Shown piece by piece: positions 41,596-49,412 of a DNA stretch of 49,412 nt (position 1 is the first letter of the stretch; the number at the start of each line of letters is the position of its first letter). The position numbers were made by a program, and so were the translations under genes. The notes beneath the pieces are model-generated. The model was not told where the DNA came from, did not search any database, and saw nothing but the letters and a program-made list of their open reading frames with translations. The stretch spans positions 1-49,412 of the forward strand of contig CANQHM010000003.1 of NCBI GenBank assembly GCA_947623845.1, read 5' to 3'. The DNA comes from an uncultured Bacilli bacterium. GTDB lineage: Bacteria > Bacillota_I > Bacilli_A > RF39 > UBA660.

Positions 41596-42777
41596 ATGAA
41601 AATTGCAATTTTTACAGATGCTTATGAACCCCACTTATCTGGTGTTACGACAAGTATTAAAATGTTAAAAGAAGCTTTAACTAATATGGGTCATGAAGTT
41701 TATATAGTTACAGCGAATTTAGAAAAATATCGATTTAAATATGATAAAAAAAATAAAATAATATATATTCCGGGGGTTAAAACGGGGATTTATAAAACTA
41801 GACTTACTAGTGTTTATTCCCGTAAGGCGTTAAAGATTATTAAAACTTGGGATTTAGATATCATTCATTCCCAAACTGAATTTGCGATTGGAACGTTTTC
41901 GAGAATTGTGGCAAAAAAATTAAATATTCCAATCGTCCATACTTATCATACGATGTTAGAAGATTATGTTCATTATGTTACCCATGGTCATTTTGATAAT
42001 TTTGGTAAAAAGATTGTTATTAAATTAACTAAGTATTTTTGTGAGAAGAAATGTGATGAATTAATTGTTCCTACGGATAAGATTAAGGAATTATTTGTTG
42101 ATAAATATGAAATTGCGAAACATATTAATGTCATTCCTACGGGGATTGATACTACGAAATTTGCCATGACTGATAAAATGCGGAATGAAGTTAAGAAATT
42201 AAAAAAGAAATATAATTTAAATAATGATGATTTTATTATTGGATGTGTAGGAAGAATTGCGAAAGAAAAAAGCTTAGATAAGCTTCTTAAATCTTTTAAA
42301 AAATTATTAGAATTAAATAATCATGTTAAATTAGTAATTGTTGGTGATGGACCAGAACTTCCGGAACTTAAAAATCTTGCTAATACTTTAAATATTGCTA
42401 ATAAAGTAACATTTACTGGTCTTGTTCAATATGATGATATTCCTACTTATTATAATTTATTTAATGTTATGACTTCATTTTCTACAACCGAAACCCAAGG
42501 TCTTACCATAATTGAAGCTTTAGCATCTTCAATGCCCGTAATTTGTATTGATGATGAAAGCTTTAGAGAAATGGTACAACATAATTATAATGGTTTCTTG
42601 TTTAAAACTCCCCAAGAATTTTTAGATGTTACTTTAAAATTAATTAATAATGAAGAGTTATATAAAACGATGTGTATTAATGCTAAAAATAGTATTTATA
42701 GATATTCTAAAGAAGTATTTGCTTCTGAAATCTTAAAAGTTTATTATAAAGCTTTAGATGATAAAAATAGTAATTAA
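41596..42777 (+). CDS. GT4 glycosyltransferase, probable diacylglycerol glucosyltransferase
   Basis: A 393-residue GT-B enzyme. The acceptor half has FTDAYEPHLSGVTTSIKML and IVHTYHTMLEDYVHYV; the donor half has NVIPTGIDTTKF, IGCVGRIAKEKSLDKLLKSF, VIVGDGPELPELK, VTFTGLVQYDDIPTYYNLF and the E-x7-E motif in TTETQGLTIIEALASSMPVI. This combination is typical of 1,2-diacylglycerol 3-glucosyltransferases, which make monoglucosyl lipids for the membrane or lipoteichoic-acid anchors. Acceptor identity is inferred. The gene has its own promoter and terminator. Confidence 0.87.
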   Translation: MKIAIFTDAYEPHLSGVTTSIKMLKEALTNMGHEVYIVTANLEKYRFKYDKKNKIIYIPGVKTGIYKTRLTSVYSRKALKIIKTWDLDIIHSQTEFAIGTFSRIVAKKLNIPIVHTYHTMLEDYVHYVTHGHFDNFGKKIVIKLTKYFCEKKCDELIVPTDKIKELFVDKYEIAKHINVIPTGIDTTKFAMTDKMRNEVKKLKKKYNLNNDDFIIGCVGRIAKEKSLDKLLKSFKKLLELNNHVKLVIVGDGPELPELKNLANTLNIANKVTFTGLVQYDDIPTYYNLFNVMTSFSTTETQGLTIIEALASSMPVICIDDESFREMVQHNYNGFLFKTPQEFLDVTLKLINNEELYKTMCINAKNSIYRYSKEVFASEILKVYYKALDDKNSN

Positions 42778-42780
42778 AAA

Positions 42781-42807
42781 AATCCCTAATTTTTAGGGAT
42801 TAATTTT
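42781..42807 (+). terminator. Rho-independent terminator of the glycosyltransferase gene
   Basis: AATCCCTAA-TTT-TTAGGGATT followed by AATTTTTT, immediately after the stop at 42777. Confidence 0.88.
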
Positions 42808-42812
42808 TTAAA

Positions 42813-42888
42813 TGGTGCCAACAGAGCGAATCGAACGCCCAACCTACTGATTACGATTCAGTTGCACTACCAATTGTGCTATGTCGGC
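42813..42888 (-). tRNA. tRNA-Thr, anticodon CGU
   Basis: A 76-nt cloverleaf read on the minus strand: acceptor GCCGACA/TGTTGGC (one G-U), D arm AGCAC...GTGC with GG, anticodon stem ACTGA/TCAGT with loop ATCGTAA (anticodon CGT, codon ACG), T arm GGGCG-TTCGATT-CGCTC, discriminator A and an encoded CCA. Confidence 0.93.
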
Positions 42889-42908
42889 AAAACTAAGGCA
42901 CATTTTTA

Positions 42909-43463
42909 TTATGCCTTATTAACTTGAAATAATTCTACTTCTACTGGAGTTTCTTGACCAAATAAATCGATTAAAACATTTAAACGATTATTTTCAGTAT
43001 CAATACTATCAATAGTACCAGTCATACCTTTAAATGGTCCATCAACAATATTAACTTTATTTCCTACTGCTAAGTCATTATCAACATCAATTCTACTCAT
43101 ACCCATACTAGAAAGTATTTTATCTATTTCTTGAGGAAGTAATGGTGTAGGTTTAGCTCCTTTTCCAGAAGAACCGATAAATCCGGTAACTCCTGGAGTA
43201 TTACGAACAATATACCAAGCTTCATCACTCATAATCATTTCTACTAAGATATAACCTGGAAACATCTTACGAACTTTTTCTTTTTTAACACCATCTTTAT
43301 TAGTTTCTACTTCTTTAGTTTCAGGTATAACTATTCTAAAGATGTTATCTTGGAAGCCCATAGATTCCGTTTTAGCTTCTAGTTTTTCTTTAACTTTACT
43401 TTCATGTCCGGAATAGGTATTAACAACATACCATAGTTTTTCTTTATTTTCTTCACTTTTCAT
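42909..43463 (-). CDS. nusG: Transcription termination/antitermination factor NusG
   Basis: A 184-residue protein: NGN domain (LWYVVNTYSGHESKVKEKLE, KMFPGYILVEM, WYIVRNTPGVTGFIG) and KOW domain (VDGPFKGMTGTIDSID). It binds RNA polymerase and controls pausing and termination. RBS AAGGGGG. It follows secE by 1 bp. Confidence 0.97.
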   Translation of the reverse strand: MKSEENKEKLWYVVNTYSGHESKVKEKLEAKTESMGFQDNIFRIVIPETKEVETNKDGVKKEKVRKMFPGYILVEMIMSDEAWYIVRNTPGVTGFIGSSGKGAKPTPLLPQEIDKILSSMGMSRIDVDNDLAVGNKVNIVDGPFKGMTGTIDSIDTENNRLNVLIDLFGQETPVEVELFQVNKA

Positions 43464-43464
43464 A

Positions 43465-43662
43465 CTATAACCCCCTTATATAAGATACAATACTAGATAA
43501 TATAACATTTAATAACATAAAGAATAATGCTAAAATGACACAAAATACTAAGGTTGCAAAAGTATATTTAACTACTTCTTTAACTGTTGGCCATTTTACT
43601 TTCTTCATTTCTTGTTTAACGCCTTTAACTAGACTGTCTTTTTTTTGTTTTTTCTTCGCCAT
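43465..43662 (-). CDS. secE: Preprotein translocase subunit SecE
   Basis: A 65-residue protein with the amphipathic motif QEMKKVKWPTVKEVVKYT and a single C-terminal membrane helix (FATLVFCVILALFFMLLNVIL). It clamps SecY in the translocon. RBS GAGGTGG. secE-nusG is a two-gene unit with its own promoter. Confidence 0.95.
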   Translation of the reverse strand: MAKKKQKKDSLVKGVKQEMKKVKWPTVKEVVKYTFATLVFCVILALFFMLLNVILSSIVSYIRGL

Positions 43663-43714
43663 TTCTCCACCTCAAAATAAATTCAAAATAAAAACACTTA
43701 TCAGTGCTATCTAC

Positions 43715-43743
43715 ATATTAGCACAAAACTCCTTATTTGACAA
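43715..43743 (-). promoter_or_regulatory. Promoter of secE-nusG
   Basis: TTGTCA (43743-43738), a 17-nt spacer and TAATAT (43720-43715). A weak hairpin with a T run (CACT-GATA-AGTG then TTTTT) lies in the leader at about 43694-43705. Confidence 0.72.
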
Positions 43744-43749
43744 GTAAAA

Positions 43750-44352
43750 TCACATTATTTTGCGAATTTTCTCTTTAATTCTTTGGATTGTATTATCTAT
43801 TTGTTTATAACTTTTATCTAATTTATTACTTATTTCTTTAATATCAAAACCTTTTACTAGTAATTTATATACTTCTTGTTCTCTACTTGATAGCAAGTCT
43901 AAAATCTTGGTATCTAATTCATTTACTTCTTCTAAATCCGTAATGGACTCTAAAGGATCAACATCTTTGCGGTCTTCTAATTCTTTAGTAGTATCTTCTT
44001 TTAAAGCATCTAAAGACACCGTATCATTAACAATCTTACTTTTTAAATTATTATTTTTTCTTATGATTACTCTTATTCTTCTTTCCACACATAAAGAAAT
44101 AAAAGTTGGTAGGGAGGCATCTTTATCTTCATCATATCTATTTATCGCATCAGTAAATCCTAAAAGGGCTTCTTGGTATAAGTCTTTCCCCTCAATACCT
44201 AATAAAGCCGCAGTCTTTTGATACTTCTTTAATATTAACCCAATAATATAGTGATACTTATTTAGAAGAATTTCTTTCGCATCTTCGTTGCTTTCATTAA
44301 TCATCATTATAAGTTCACTATCATTATACGTACTGTAATCGTTATCATTCAT
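43750..44352 (-). CDS. sigH: SigH-like sigma-70 family factor
   Basis: A 200-residue sigma factor: region 2 (EILLNKYHYIIGLILKKYQ, KDLYQEALLGFTDAINRYDEDKDASLPTFISLCVERRIRVIIRK) and region 4 (LSSREQEVYKLLVKGFDIKEISNKLDKSYKQIDNTIQRIKEKIRK). Its place between rlmB and secE is that of sigH in Bacillus, where it serves stationary-phase and competence genes; that role is inferred here from synteny. It overlaps rlmB by 8 nt. RBS GAGGT. Confidence 0.85.
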   Translation of the reverse strand: MNDNDYSTYNDSELIMMINESNEDAKEILLNKYHYIIGLILKKYQKTAALLGIEGKDLYQEALLGFTDAINRYDEDKDASLPTFISLCVERRIRVIIRKNNNLKSKIVNDTVSLDALKEDTTKELEDRKDVDPLESITDLEEVNELDTKILDLLSSREQEVYKLLVKGFDIKEISNKLDKSYKQIDNTIQRIKEKIRKIM

Positions 44353-45031
44353 CTTTAGTTACCTCATATATTAAAATTGCTGCTGCCACCGATGCATTTA
44401 AAGAATTTACTTTACCCCGCATTGGTAATGATACTATTTCATCAACATTTTTTCTTACTAAACTAGCAACACCCCTACCTTCACTACCAATAACTAAACA
44501 ACTTTTGGGTGCATAATCAACATGTTTATAATCTTTACCATCCATATCGGCGGCATAAACAAAGTACCCATTATCTTTTAATTTATTAATTGTATCCACT
44601 AAGTTTTTTACCATAGCAACCTTAACATAGTTTAAAGCTCCTGCGGAGGTTTTCATAACCGTGGCATTTACTAAAACACTCCGATCTTTAGGAATAATAA
44701 TACCCTTTACCCCCGCCGCTTCACATGTTCTAATAATTGCTCCTAAATTATGCGGATCTTCTAAATGGTCAAGAATTACTAAAGTTTTATAATTCATTAC
44801 TTCTTCTAAACTTGCATACTCATAATCATTAATATCAATGACAATTCCTTGATGATGGCCATCTACCATTTTATCTAGGACACTACTTTCCATAAACTGA
44901 TATGGTAATTTATTATCTTTGATATAGTTTATAATATCATTATCTTTAAAATTTTTACTTAGATATATTTTATGAATATCTTTAGTTCTCGTCTTTACTT
45001 CATTAAATACATTTTTACCATATACTTTCAT
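44345..45031 (-). CDS. rlmB: 23S rRNA 2'-O-methyltransferase, TrmH/SpoU family
   Basis: A 228-residue SPOUT methyltransferase. The N-terminal substrate-binding part (VYGKNVFNEVKTR, HQGIVIDINDYEY) precedes the knot motifs: motif 1 LVILDHLEDPHNLGAIIRTCEAAGVKGIIIP with Asn and Arg, motif 2 CLVIGSEGRGVASLVRKNVDE and motif 3 LPMRGKVNSLNASVAAAILIYE. It methylates a loop guanosine of 23S rRNA in known homologs. RBS AGGAGG. The gene follows mrnC by 9 bp, the Bacillus arrangement. Confidence 0.93.
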   Translation of the reverse strand: MKVYGKNVFNEVKTRTKDIHKIYLSKNFKDNDIINYIKDNKLPYQFMESSVLDKMVDGHHQGIVIDINDYEYASLEEVMNYKTLVILDHLEDPHNLGAIIRTCEAAGVKGIIIPKDRSVLVNATVMKTSAGALNYVKVAMVKNLVDTINKLKDNGYFVYAADMDGKDYKHVDYAPKSCLVIGSEGRGVASLVRKNVDEIVSLPMRGKVNSLNASVAAAILIYEVTKDE

Positions 45032-45040
45032 ATATACCTC

Positions 45041-45400
45041 CTATTTTAAAATACTACGCATAATCTCTTTTAATCTATCTTTATTATTTAAATATAAATA
45101 CCCTATTAAACATTCAAAGCCCGTTGAAGTACGATAAGTTACAATATCTGTAGTTTTGCTTACTCTTCCTTTAGCATTTCTTCCCCATTTGATTATTTCT
45201 AATTCACTTTCTAAAAGAAAGTTTGCATCTTCTAAATGTTCTAAAATCATTCTTTGACTTTTCGCACTTACATATTCTAAACTTTTATTTTGTAAGTCAT
45301 TTACTTTAGTAATACCTAACTTAATTAAGTATTCTCGAACATAAAGTTCATAAACACTATCACCAAGGTAAGCAAGAACTAGTGGGGAATAATTTTGCAT
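45041..45400 (-). CDS. mrnC: Mini-ribonuclease III
   Basis: A 119-residue RNase III-like catalytic domain without a dsRNA-binding domain: LAYLGDSVYELYVREYLI (catalytic Asp in GDSVYE), NDLQNKSLEYVSAKSQ and TGFECLIGYLYL. It matures 23S rRNA ends in Bacillus. I start at ATG 45400, which has GGTGA 5 nt upstream; GTG 45412 is an alternative. cysS, its usual upstream neighbour, is absent. Confidence 0.9.
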   Translation of the reverse strand: MQNYSPLVLAYLGDSVYELYVREYLIKLGITKVNDLQNKSLEYVSAKSQRMILEHLEDANFLLESELEIIKWGRNAKGRVSKTTDIVTYRTSTGFECLIGYLYLNNKDRLKEIMRSILK

Positions 45401-45433
45401 AAATCTCACCACTTAAAATATTAACATAAAACC

Positions 45434-45459
45434 AGAAAAAAAGCGAGAATTTCTTCTCG
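45434..45459 (-). terminator. Terminator of the tail-anchored protein gene
   Basis: On the minus strand CGAGAA-GAAA-TTCTCG is followed by CTTTTTTT, just after the stop at 45462. Confidence 0.85.
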
Positions 45460-45461
45460 TA

Positions 45462-46223
45462 TTAAAATACTTTAATTAACTTTAATGCTAAAACTATAGC
45501 TAATATTATAAATATTACAGCCATTATTACAATACTTATAATAAATCTTTTATTAACAGATTTTGTTACTCTTATTCTTTGGATATTTAATTCATCATAT
45601 ATTTTAACAATTTCTTCTTTAGGAAAATTATCTTTAACCCAATTTTCATTATAATATTTATCATTTTTATCTATGGTATATTCTACGAGTAGTTCTTCAC
45701 TTATCGCATCATGAGAATTTTTATATACTAAATATCGATAAGTAACACTAAATAATGCTAAGATATTTTTTAAATCTTTATATTCATCTAATAAAAATAC
45801 ATAGTAAGCATTGGTAACATTTAAAGGGACAAGTATGGTTCCTATTTCTTTAGCTCCATCATATATAGATATATTGCTAACTTTTCCTAAAGATTTATCA
45901 TAACAAATATAAGAGTGATCTTGATAACTTATAGCGTATTTATTATCCATTAAACCATTTTTAATTTCATAGATTTTCGCCCCGACTTCGTTATCACCAG
46001 TTAAGACTTCTATTACTTCATTATGTTGTTTTTTAGAATATACTAAATCTTTGGGCATTAAGGCATTAGTAACTTTATAACTATACCCATATTTAACAAG
46101 ATATAAATTTTTGCCATCTTCCGTTAGAATAGCACTACTATTATTCGTAATCTTAAAAGGAACGACATTATCTTTTTTAGTTTGTTCTTTTAAACATTTA
46201 CTATCTACTACTTTAATTATCAT
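45462..46223 (-). CDS. Tail-anchored membrane protein, unknown function
   Basis: A 253-residue protein with a soluble beta-rich part (ILTEDGKNLYLVKYGYSYKVTNALMPKDLVY, IYEIKNGLMDNKYAISYQDHSYICY) and one C-terminal membrane helix (FIISIVIMAVIFIILAIVLAL) with a short tail. No known family is recognised. ATG 46223 is preferred, since AAAGGG lies upstream; earlier ATG and GTG codons give poor ribosome sites. Confidence 0.65.
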   Translation of the reverse strand: MIIKVVDSKCLKEQTKKDNVVPFKITNNSSAILTEDGKNLYLVKYGYSYKVTNALMPKDLVYSKKQHNEVIEVLTGDNEVGAKIYEIKNGLMDNKYAISYQDHSYICYDKSLGKVSNISIYDGAKEIGTILVPLNVTNAYYVFLLDEYKDLKNILALFSVTYRYLVYKNSHDAISEELLVEYTIDKNDKYYNENWVKDNFPKEEIVKIYDELNIQRIRVTKSVNKRFIISIVIMAVIFIILAIVLALKLIKVF

Positions 46224-46291
46224 ATTCATCACCCTTTTATTATAACATCTATACTTATTTAAAACTATTATTTCTAATAATGCTTTACACA

Positions 46292-46318
46292 TTTAAAAAG
46301 CAAGAATTTCTTCTCGCT
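46292..46318 (-). terminator. Terminator of the rubrerythrin gene
   Basis: On the minus strand AGCGAGAA-GAAA-TTCTTGCT (one G-U pair) is followed by TTTTAAA. The loop and inner stem repeat those at 45434-45459. Confidence 0.78.
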
Positions 46319-46330
46319 CTAGCTTCTTCA

Positions 46331-46870
46331 TTAGTAATTTTCAGCTTTTAATTCCATAAATGATTCAGGATGTTTACAAACAGGACATACTTTTAAAGCA
46401 TCTTTTCCAACATAAACATGTCCACAGTTACGGCAAATCCAAACTTTTTCTTCACCTTTATGGAATACTAAATTATTTTCGATATTACCAATTAAAGTCA
46501 TATATCTTTCTTCATGGTGTTTTTCGATAGCACCAACACTTTCGAATAGATAAGCAATTTCTTCAAATCCTTCTTCTCTTGCTGTTTCTGCAAATTCCTT
46601 ATACATTTCTTCGTGTTCATATTTTTCACCAGAAGCAGCATCTTGTAAGTTTTCTAAAGTATTAGGTACTTTACCTCCGTGTAATTCTTTGAACCATAAT
46701 TTAGCATGTTCCTTTTCATTATTAGCAGTTTCTTCAAATATTGCTGCAATTTGTTCATAACCATCTTTTCTAGCTTGAGAAGCATAATAAGTATATTTAT
46801 TTCTTGCTTGTGATTCACCAGCAAAAGCGGCCATTAAATTTGCTTCAGTTTTTGAACCCTTAAGTTCCAT
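46331..46870 (-). CDS. rbr: Rubrerythrin
   Basis: A 179-residue protein: ferritin-like diiron domain with E-x-x-R-N-x-Y and E-x-x-H pairs (AFAGESQARNKYTYYA, FEETANNEKEHAKLW, YKEFAETAREEGFEEIAYLFESVGAIEKHHEERY) and a C-terminal rubredoxin-like Fe(Cys)4 site (WICRNCGHVYVG and VCPVCKHP). It reduces hydrogen peroxide in anaerobes and fits the oxygen-sensitive NifJ in the window. ATG 46870 has GGAGGT 8 nt upstream; longer in-frame starts have none. Confidence 0.96.
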   Translation of the reverse strand: MELKGSKTEANLMAAFAGESQARNKYTYYASQARKDGYEQIAAIFEETANNEKEHAKLWFKELHGGKVPNTLENLQDAASGEKYEHEEMYKEFAETAREEGFEEIAYLFESVGAIEKHHEERYMTLIGNIENNLVFHKGEEKVWICRNCGHVYVGKDALKVCPVCKHPESFMELKAENY

Positions 46871-46943
46871 TTTCATTACCTCCATTTCATAAATTATTAT
46901 ACAAAAAAATTCTTTAGAAAACAATATCTAAAGAACTTATTTT

Positions 46944-47189
46944 TTATAATTGGGCTTTTAATATTCTTGTTAAAATGATAATTAATTCAGGATCTTTTAC
47001 TGCTTTAACATATACCTCATTATCTTTAATTATTTCTTCAATAATTTTTACTTTACTAGGTATAATATCTTTATTAGCATCAAGTCCCATAACTAAGAAA
47101 TATTTAATTCCTCCATATAATGTTTCATTTAAGAGGATATATTTTTCTTGATTTTCAAGAGTTATAATTGTGTTTAATTTCAACCCCAT
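46944..47189 (-). CDS. DUF1292-like small protein
   Basis: An 81-residue protein: NTIITLENQEKYILLNETLYGGIKYFLVMG and KIIEEIIKDNEVYVKAVKDPELI. The pattern of a short beta domain (E-x-x-Y-x-V/L ... Y-x-L/F) matches the YrzB/DUF1292 family of Bacillota; function unknown. RBS AGGAGG. It is 12 bp downstream of the long coiled-coil gene, so likely in its operon. Confidence 0.6.
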   Translation of the reverse strand: MGLKLNTIITLENQEKYILLNETLYGGIKYFLVMGLDANKDIIPSKVKIIEEIIKDNEVYVKAVKDPELIIILTRILKAQL

Positions 47190-47201
47190 TTTATATTCCT
47201 C

Positions 47202-49280
47202 CTATCTTTTCATTGAAAGACTTTCGTCATTACCATTTAAAACTCGGTCAAGTTCGGCAAAATCTGGTGTTTCAGTTGCTACTACTTCTTTAGGAATGAC
47301 ATCTTCAAAACTAGCTTGATGATCTTTTTCACTAGTTTTGGTATCAACTGGTTCCATGCTTATAACTTTGATTGGTCCCTCTTCGATATTTGATGCTGTT
47401 ACTTCTTCGACATTAGATGCAGTAACTTCTTCACTTACTACTGGTTGTGGTCTAGTAGCATCTAAAGGATTAAATGATGGAACTTCGATTGGTTCTTCAC
47501 TTGGTACATCAATTACTGGTGCTGCAAAGGCTGGTTCAGTAACATCGAATCCATAGTCATCTTTCTTATTTTTATTATTATCTTCTTTCACAACATCAAT
47601 AGCTTCTTTTTTATTATCATCATTATCTTTTTTAACAGCATCGATAATTTCTCTAAGTTCTTCATCCGTAGGATTTAAATCGATAACTGGTATTTCATCT
47701 AACTCTACTGGTTCTTCCGCTTCAACTTGTGGTTCTTCTTGTGGAGCAAAGAAATTTTCCATATCTTGTTCCCTAGTATTTTCTAATTTTTCTAATAATT
47801 TTTCAATTTTCTCTTGAACTTCTCGAGGAGAAGCATCAAATAATTTACGATGTTTAATACCCATCACTTCATTCATTAAAGCTTCAACTTTTTCATCAAT
47901 AGCTGACTTTTTAACTAGTGATGGAATACTAACATTTTCGCATTCTTCAAGGTTCGCATTTAATCTTTCTCTAAAGTTATCATTATCTAATAATTTTAGG
48001 TTAGACATAACCCCAACAACATCACTTAAAGTTTTAATCTCGGCTTTTAGAAGTTCTAATTTATCTAAATAACTAGCTTCAATTTCCGTAGCTATATTAT
48101 ATTGTTCTTGTAAGTTTTTACATTCTAATTCATTTTTAATTTTATCTTGTTCGGTTTCAGGTTTATATTCCGTTTCGCGATATAATATTTCTTCTTCAAT
48201 ACGATGTAATTCACTATCAACACCATTTATAGTTTCTGCTAAGTCTTTTTGTTCTTTTTCTAAACTAGCTAAAGCTTCTTGTAAAGTTGTTTCTAATTCT
48301 GTTTGATCGAAAGATAAATTATCTAATCTTTCTTTAATTATCTTAGTTATAACATTTGTACTTTTCTTTTCTCTATAACTTTTATTACGTTCTGAAGTTA
48401 ACTCTTTTTCTAACTCATCTAAAGTTTCTTTTTTAGCTTCTGGAGTATCCATATGTGGAACTTTATTTGCTGCATCAACAAGTTGTCTTATAACATTTCT
48501 TAAAGCACTTGGTTCATAACTTTTTAAAGAAATTCTTGATACAGAGGCTAAATATACAGGATGGCTTAAAATATTACCTATTTCAACATCAGTATTAGTT
48601 AATTCTTCTTGGCATTGTTTTAATTTTTCATTAACGTTATATTGTTTATCTTCATCAATATAATTAGCATTAGATGTTAATTTTTCTTGAAGGTCTTGTT
48701 CTTGTCTTCTTAAATCACTTTCTTTTTCATGAAGTTTATTCTTCATCTCATCATATTTAGCAATATCTTTATTAACTTCCTCTAACTTTTTTTTCTTTTC
48801 ATTATATTGGGCAGATACATTAGCTTCAGTAGTTTGTAATCCTTCTTCTTTTAAACTTCTTACTCTATTTAAGTGAGCTTCTAGGTTATTTAATTCAGTA
48901 GTTAGTAATTGTTGTTTAGAAAATAATGGTTCTTGTTCACTAGAATATTTATCAATTAAAGCTTTAACATCATCTAATTCTTCTTCGATACTTACTAATT
49001 TTTGTTGATCACTTAATTTAGCTTTTCGATCTACCAACCCATCTATATCATTTAATTCCGCAGTTAAAGCTGCTACTCTATTTTCTAATTCTTTTTTACG
49101 AGGATATAGTTGTTGTAATTTTCTTTCTAATTCTAATATTGTAGGGACTTTACCTGCTCTTCTATCAACTAATGCCATTTCTTTTAAAGTATCAATTAGA
49201 TTAGCAATCTTTTTACTATCTTCTCCTAAAGTCTTATCAAATTTCTCGGTATCTACTAAATATCTTAGTGCCGCATCCAT
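47202..49280 (-). CDS. Long coiled-coil protein with acidic C-terminal linker
   Basis: A 692-residue protein without signal or membrane helix. Residues about 15-510 are heptad-rich coiled coil (for example KLQQLYPRKKELENRVAALTAEL and KKLEEVNKDIAKYDEMKNKL). The last 180 residues are an acidic, disordered, Pro/Glu/Val-rich stretch with near-repeats such as VTASNVEEVTASNIEE and VPSEEPIEVPS. The design resembles the protein at 22156-23601. A structural or cytoskeletal role is possible but unproven. ATG 49280 has AAGGGAG upstream; GTG 49289 is an alternative. Confidence 0.75.
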   Translation of the reverse strand: MDAALRYLVDTEKFDKTLGEDSKKIANLIDTLKEMALVDRRAGKVPTILELERKLQQLYPRKKELENRVAALTAELNDIDGLVDRKAKLSDQQKLVSIEEELDDVKALIDKYSSEQEPLFSKQQLLTTELNNLEAHLNRVRSLKEEGLQTTEANVSAQYNEKKKKLEEVNKDIAKYDEMKNKLHEKESDLRRQEQDLQEKLTSNANYIDEDKQYNVNEKLKQCQEELTNTDVEIGNILSHPVYLASVSRISLKSYEPSALRNVIRQLVDAANKVPHMDTPEAKKETLDELEKELTSERNKSYREKKSTNVITKIIKERLDNLSFDQTELETTLQEALASLEKEQKDLAETINGVDSELHRIEEEILYRETEYKPETEQDKIKNELECKNLQEQYNIATEIEASYLDKLELLKAEIKTLSDVVGVMSNLKLLDNDNFRERLNANLEECENVSIPSLVKKSAIDEKVEALMNEVMGIKHRKLFDASPREVQEKIEKLLEKLENTREQDMENFFAPQEEPQVEAEEPVELDEIPVIDLNPTDEELREIIDAVKKDNDDNKKEAIDVVKEDNNKNKKDDYGFDVTEPAFAAPVIDVPSEEPIEVPSFNPLDATRPQPVVSEEVTASNVEEVTASNIEEGPIKVISMEPVDTKTSEKDHQASFEDVIPKEVVATETPDFAELDRVLNGNDESLSMKR

Positions 49281-49342
49281 ATAAGTCACTCCCTTATTTT
49301 AATACTACTCTAATGATACCATAAAAAAATACATTCTGCAAC

Positions 49343-49368
49343 AAAAAAAGAGTTATTTCACTAACTCT
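49343..49368 (-). terminator. Terminator of the gene entering from the right edge
   Basis: On the minus strand AGAGTTA-N6-TAACTCT is followed by seven T; the stem contains the stop codon at 49353-49355. Confidence 0.8.
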
Positions 49369-49412
49369 AATTTTACTTCTAAAGCATCGTCGCCGACTCT
49401 TTCTTTTAATTT
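49353..49412 (-). CDS. C-terminal fragment of a gene continuing past the right edge
   Basis: The last 19 codons read KLKERVGDDALEVKLELVK and then TAA. They are followed by a good terminator, so this is a real gene end. Too little is present to name it. Confidence 0.6.
   Translation of the reverse strand, partial: KLKERVGDDALEVKLELVK

Noticed and set aside
43694..43705. Attenuator in the secE leader
   Set aside because: The stem has only four base pairs; too weak to claim, though a T run follows it.

Overview
The window is a low-GC, gene-dense bacterial chromosome segment using the standard code (TGA is a stop, Trp is TGG), with strong Shine-Dalgarno sites and housekeeping synteny of Bacillota. 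The mrnC-rlmB-sigH-secE-nusG order, an omega subunit, a split of core genes and coiled-coil lineage proteins, and a NifJ-type pyruvate:ferredoxin oxidoreductase with rubrerythrin point to an anaerobic, probably gut-dwelling, reduced-genome member of the Bacilli (RF39/Erysipelotrichales-like). The species assignment is inference.

Region 1-9700: a minus-strand core block with a CDF metal exporter (cut by the edge), polA, rpoZ, a type IV pilin-like protein, a DUF2441-like protein, a lipoprotein lying between short tandem repeats, uppS and nifJ. Region 9740-11330: a 32-bp perfect palindrome, then an IS110-family element with a frameshifted transposase and a structured left end that may encode its bridge RNA.

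Region 11330-21850 is the most unusual part. Three paralogous membrane-anchored proteins end in a C-type-lectin/formylglycine-enzyme-like domain of the kind diversified by diversity-generating retroelements (DGRs). The second carries a GC-rich, coding-strand-A-poor 3' end made almost only of NNY codons, as expected for a DGR variable region; no reverse transcriptase or template is in the window. Two XRE regulators read divergently from two of the anchored-protein promoters. Between the surface genes lie three DUF1016/YhcG-type PD-(D/E)XK nuclease genes embedded in at least 16 copies of a 26-27-nt palindrome. Each palindrome has fixed ends and centre (AATT-N7-CA-N-TG-N7-AATT) but its own self-complementary arms. 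One copy sits in frame at the same codons of every nuclease gene; the others form loose arrays with a period near 50 bp.

Region 21850-28000 has two coiled-coil/helical proteins of unknown role, an SsuA/ThiY-type ABC uptake operon, a GNAT protein bracketed by a 71-bp direct repeat, a GyrI-like protein and a truncated BRO/DinD-like gene. Region 27900-37350 is a surface complex: two membrane-anchored cohesin-like proteins (one with ten BIg2 domains, driven by a promoter whose spacer is a run of ten G) and two secreted BIg2 proteins ending in dockerin modules, one of them with a CAP domain. The parts fit a small cohesin-dockerin assembly under phase-variable control.

Region 37400-41430 holds decayed and accessory genes (RhuM remnant, SepF-like/DUF6994-like fusion, WYL regulator, WG-repeat protein). 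Region 41500-49412 returns to core functions: a GT4 glycosyltransferase, tRNA-Thr(CGU), nusG, secE, sigH-like sigma factor, rlmB, mrnC, a tail-anchored protein, rubrerythrin, a DUF1292-like protein and a long coiled-coil protein. All domain calls are from reading the sequence; no database search was run.
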